A stretch of DNA of 64,000 bases from Methanogenium cariaci JCM 10550 (GTDB taxonomy: Archaea > Halobacteriota > Methanomicrobia > Methanomicrobiales > Methanomicrobiaceae). Under the pieces are notes generated by a model. It saw only the letters and a list, made by a program, of their open reading frames with translations, was not told where the DNA came from and made no database searches. The translations under genes were made by a program, and so were the position numbers. Positions within the stretch are counted from its first letter, which is position 1, and the number at the start of each line of letters is the position of its first letter. Of this stretch, positions 61,376 through 64,000 are shown piece by piece. The stretch lies in contig NZ_BBBG01000004.1 of NCBI RefSeq assembly GCF_001315945.1, positions 1 through 64,000 on the forward strand, read 5' to 3'.

Positions 61376-62243
61376 TCAGTAGACACCGTCACCGGTTGTC
61401 AGAACACCTTTCACCCAGTATGTTCCTTCAGCCTCCCCCCCGTGAATGCATGGGACACTCTTTCCCGGTATGCATTTGACTGCCAGCCCCCCCTATCCAC
61501 CACTGGTTTATTCCCTCAAATTCTGAAGAGATGGCAAGGACGTTGTCATCATCGGCAGTGTATGAGAGAATGAACGGCACCTCAATGAAAGATCCGAAAG
61601 CGCCTTCGCTCAGATAGTAGCCATCAGTCATCCCCCCGTCTGAACGGCTGAAATTTTCCCGAATCCGGTAGGGCATGAAGAGCGGTTCCTTTCCGAACGG
61701 CATCCGGGTGTTAATCTCATGCCCGACATCATTTTCCTGCATATGCATCCCCCCCATTGCAATCAGCACAGGCGTCTCTTCGGAATAGCTGTCGGAATAG
61801 ATGCGGGTTGGCCGGGGGGGAAGTTCGGACTCGTTTTGCCCCCCCGGCATAATCGCAATCGGTTCAATACGGTTCTTGTATCGGGGAGTGATCCGGTCGG
61901 CCGATATATTCAGCATGGGGGGGATGCCGTTTACCTGCTCTATTTTCGCAGAGAGATTCCGGGCCTGGTCAGCGTTTTTGAAACTGACACGGGACATATC
62001 GATCACGGTCTTGTTTTGTTTGGAATCGGGATCATAATACGAAGGAACGGGAATCAGGAGGGTTACGTTCTCAATCGATTCTGATGTGGAAAGACTCAGG
62101 CTATAGATATACATCGATTGTGCACTTTCCGATGCGGTGAAACGAAAAAATCCGATGATGATTGCAGAGAACATGACCAGCACGATAATCAGAACAACGA
62201 GTGCAAGATTTATTTTTCCCGCATCATCCGGAAGTATTCTCAT
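61376..62243 (-). CDS. Membrane-anchored hypothetical surface protein (frame broken near 61490)
   Basis: About 289 residues. One N-terminal transmembrane helix (residues 13-33) and an extracytoplasmic beta-rich domain with ADQARNLSAKIEQ and a repeated PF/EPLF pattern. After the G7 run at 61490 a second frame gives LAVKCIPGKSVPCIHG and stops at 61376. The protein has Cys pairs at the end. No family recognised. Confidence 0.65.
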
Positions 62244-62372
62244 AATTTGTTTCCTTGGCAGAGTGCTGTGATATTCATTTGGATCTGGTATTTTTATTGC
62301 AGGGATCTTCGGAGCAGCTGCACCGTATGCTCCGACAGATTCTCATTAAAAATCTGATCCGGTCAATACCCG

Positions 62373-63157
62373 TTAGAATGAGGCAATTTTTTCATTCTCT
62401 ATTTCTCTGTTTTGCTCCTGAGAAATATCTTTGCTGAAATAATACTGAATTGCATCAACGTATTCCTTTGATATTTCATAAAATGTGTACCAACCATCTT
62501 TTTTCGCATTCAGAATCCCGATGCCTTTTAAATAATTCAGTTTTTCACTGACGGATGACTTTGATAAGTCTAAACGATCAGCAATTTCTTTATTGGTGAC
62601 AATGGACTTTGTGCAGGTTTCAAAAAGAATATGTTTCAGGGATTCATTATCCATGACAGAATGAATTGTTATTTCTTCCGAGGAATATGTGGAATTGTTT
62701 GCGAAATAATGGACCTTGCCTTTATTCTTTATTGAATTCACCCGCCCTTCCTGCTCCAGATTTTTCATGTGATATTCAAATGTCCCCCCCTTTAACAAAC
62801 CCGATTTCCTCTGAATTTCCCTGAAATACATCCCGGGATTTGTTTCAATCAGATGGTATATTGCCTCTTTTTTTGCATTGTTACGGGATCTTGATTGTTT
62901 TATTTTTACATACCCAATGTATACTGATGATTTAAATATGATAATTGATTCAAGATTTAAAACCGCCATCTGCGGAAATATTGTCAGAAGCATTGCAAAC
63001 CATATCGGAATCGGTTGTGCTTCATGGCCGATTTTACCATCAATTGCTGTACCGGGAGGTTTGTTCAGATTTTTGATGGTGTTATGGTATATTCAGTCGC
63101 ATCCGCTATTGCGACAAAAAAAAGCAAAAAAATAATGATAATTACCGGCAGTTTCAA
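62373..63157 (-). CDS. Membrane winged-helix regulator with extracytoplasmic N-terminus (frame breaks in A/T runs)
   Basis: About 260 residues when extended. The established part (from 62993) has a transmembrane helix and then two winged-helix domains: NAKKEAIYHLIETNPGMYF and ADRLDLSKSSVSEKLNYL. Upstream, with corrections at A/T runs near 63070 and 63115, the frame continues to a TTG at 63157 behind GAGGGA, giving a signal-like helix and ADATEYTITPSKN. This two-helix membrane wHTH layout is common in Methanomicrobiales. The start is less certain. Next to a secreted protein gene. Confidence 0.72.
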
Positions 63158-63169
63158 GATCAGATCCCT

Positions 63170-63663
63170 CTAATATTTTTCAACAGTAAATTGGTATGAC
63201 CTGGATGAGGCAACCTGCTCTCCGTAAACATCAAAAGACCATGCGCCGGATTCTACATACCTCCACCGGGGGGGGTGATATCGATATGAATCTTGCCATC
63301 GGTCTGTCCATCACTGTTGTCGTAGAGAGTTCCGATATTCGTCCCTGAAGGAGTATATATGGTTAGTGACAATGAATCCGATGCTGAATCCCAGTTAAGA
63401 TAAACTTCAAGTGTTTCGATGCCACTTCCAACATATACTGAATGCCGGTTTGTTTCACCCTGACTGATGGTGTCCATCAGTTTTGTTGCGATGTTCGGCT
63501 CTTTGTAGATGGATGGGCTGATGGAATAAGCGGCATCCTCTTTGTATGCGACATTCTCTTTTGCTGAAACGGTTGGAACGAAGATAACTGCGATCAGCAA
63601 AATCGCAGTGATGGTTAATAATCCTACTCCTGATTTTGTCATCAATCTAAACTGGATAGCCAT
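63170..63663 (-). CDS. Secreted protein with PPC-like beta domain (frame broken at 63269-63275)
   Basis: About 164 residues. A signal peptide (TITAILLIAVIFVPTVSA) precedes a domain with ISQGETNRHSVYVGSG and LEVYLNWDSASDSLSLTIYTPSG, as in archaeal pre-peptidase C-terminal-like surface proteins. The frame is lost at a run of seven G; corrected it ends WSFDVYGEQVASSRSYQFTV and stops at 63170. It ends 13 bases before the membrane regulator and probably shares its transcript, so the pair could be sensor and surface ligand-binding protein. Confidence 0.7.
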
Positions 63664-64000
63664 CCGGTATAACAGTTATGGGACAAACTCCGAACTGATC
63701 CGGATCAGGTCTGGAAAAATACTCAAATTTCTGTGAAAGGTAGATATAATTTCTTATTATCTGATCCCCCCCGGAATTAATCGCAATCTTTGATGGAATT
63801 ACCTTATTTTCGGGAATTCTCCAATATTTTCGAGGAGATGCATTGCATCAGAATTATGCCAGTGTACCAGGAGCGCACACCCTTTTTATGAATTTTGATG
63901 ATGACGTTCCCCCCCAAATAATCCGGACCGGAAATGACTGTTTTTTTAAAATAACGCTGTATCTACATATTTATTCTTGCCGAAAATATTCCGGGATTTT
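63664..64000. other. Intergenic region at the right edge
   Basis: No gene supported. It holds the upstream region of the secreted-protein gene and three runs of C or T. Nothing else recognisable. Confidence 0.5.

Noticed and set aside
1-64000. Phase-variation (contingency) loci at G/C runs
   Set aside because: Contingency tracts are few and target surface genes. Here the runs occur in housekeeping genes such as the cobalamin pathway and in spacers alike, so switching cannot be the general purpose. Single genes may still vary.
1-64000. Programmed ribosomal frameshifting at the runs
   Set aside because: Breaks occur in both directions, several per gene, without a common slip site or structure. 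Programmed shifting would not apply to so many unrelated genes.
1-64000. Widespread pseudogenisation of the region
   Set aside because: Outside the runs the frames are free of stops and keep catalytic motifs. Joined frames give normal family lengths and gene order is intact, which is not expected from decay.

Overview
This window looks like part of the chromosome of a methanogenic archaeon, most likely of the order Methanomicrobiales. The evidence is the gene content: an anaerobic cobalamin pathway, twin MinD/ferredoxin ATPases with NifX-like and DUF134 partners, an exported CobN-like chelatase with ExbB/ExbD-type partners, receiver-PAS proteins of the type common in that order, FmdE-like, PGF-pre-PGF and DUF169 proteins, archaeal TATA boxes and a leaderless transcript. 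I found no tRNA, rRNA, CRISPR array, transposase or prophage.

Layout. 1-4000: ThiF and MoaD/ThiS proteins, then NifX-like, two MinD/ferredoxin ATPases, DUF134 and a Gly/Arg-rich DUF5320 protein; the last block carries a repeated promoter motif. 4100-9900: membrane-anchored acetolactate decarboxylase, MscS channel with an upstream ATPase, glycerophosphodiesterase, RRM protein, a tiny duplicated protein, a methyltransferase. 10200-12300: a coupled operon of small coiled-coil proteins, three sharing a YLD-x6-[IV]-x-EW-x-L core. 12300-17900: two-component proteins, a QueG-like Fe-S protein, a JAB protein. 18200-21700: OpuC-type osmoprotectant transporter. 21700-34700: U32 protein, a wHTH-PAS-GAF-GAF sensor divergent from a DUF169/TusA/DsrE/membrane operon, a radical SAM protein, an exported peptidylarginine-deiminase-type lipoprotein and several surface proteins. 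35300-41150: cbiT-L-F-G-H-C-D-E. 41300-48300: transporter, ExbB, ExbD/DUF2149 and a roughly 1,700-residue exported CobN-like protein. 48500-50700: CbiA and a conserved Cys-rich protein. 50860-59200: a peptide/nickel-type ABC transporter with CooC, an O-methyltransferase and a PGF-pre-PGF protein. 59700-63700: NCS2 purine permease, membrane proteins, and a membrane wHTH regulator beside a secreted protein.

The oddest property is at base level. Runs of 6-8 (rarely 5) G or C occur throughout, well over one hundred by eye. Where a family motif allows a check, the expected run is usually 4 and the window has 7, adding one Gly, Pro or Arg in frame. Runs off by one or two break the frame of many otherwise intact genes. 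A two-copy dispersed repeat shows the same contrast: GGGG in one copy, seven G in the other. Most coordinates below therefore join reading-frame pieces across such tracts. I treat the breaks as sequence or assembly error, or unusual tract expansion, and not as gene decay.

How the genes work together: corrin ring synthesis and metal chelation (35-50 kb), nickel handling and CO dehydrogenase maturation (50-59 kb), Fe-S or metallocofactor assembly (1-4 kb) and sulfur trafficking (24.9-26.8 kb) give the window a strong metal/sulfur cofactor theme.
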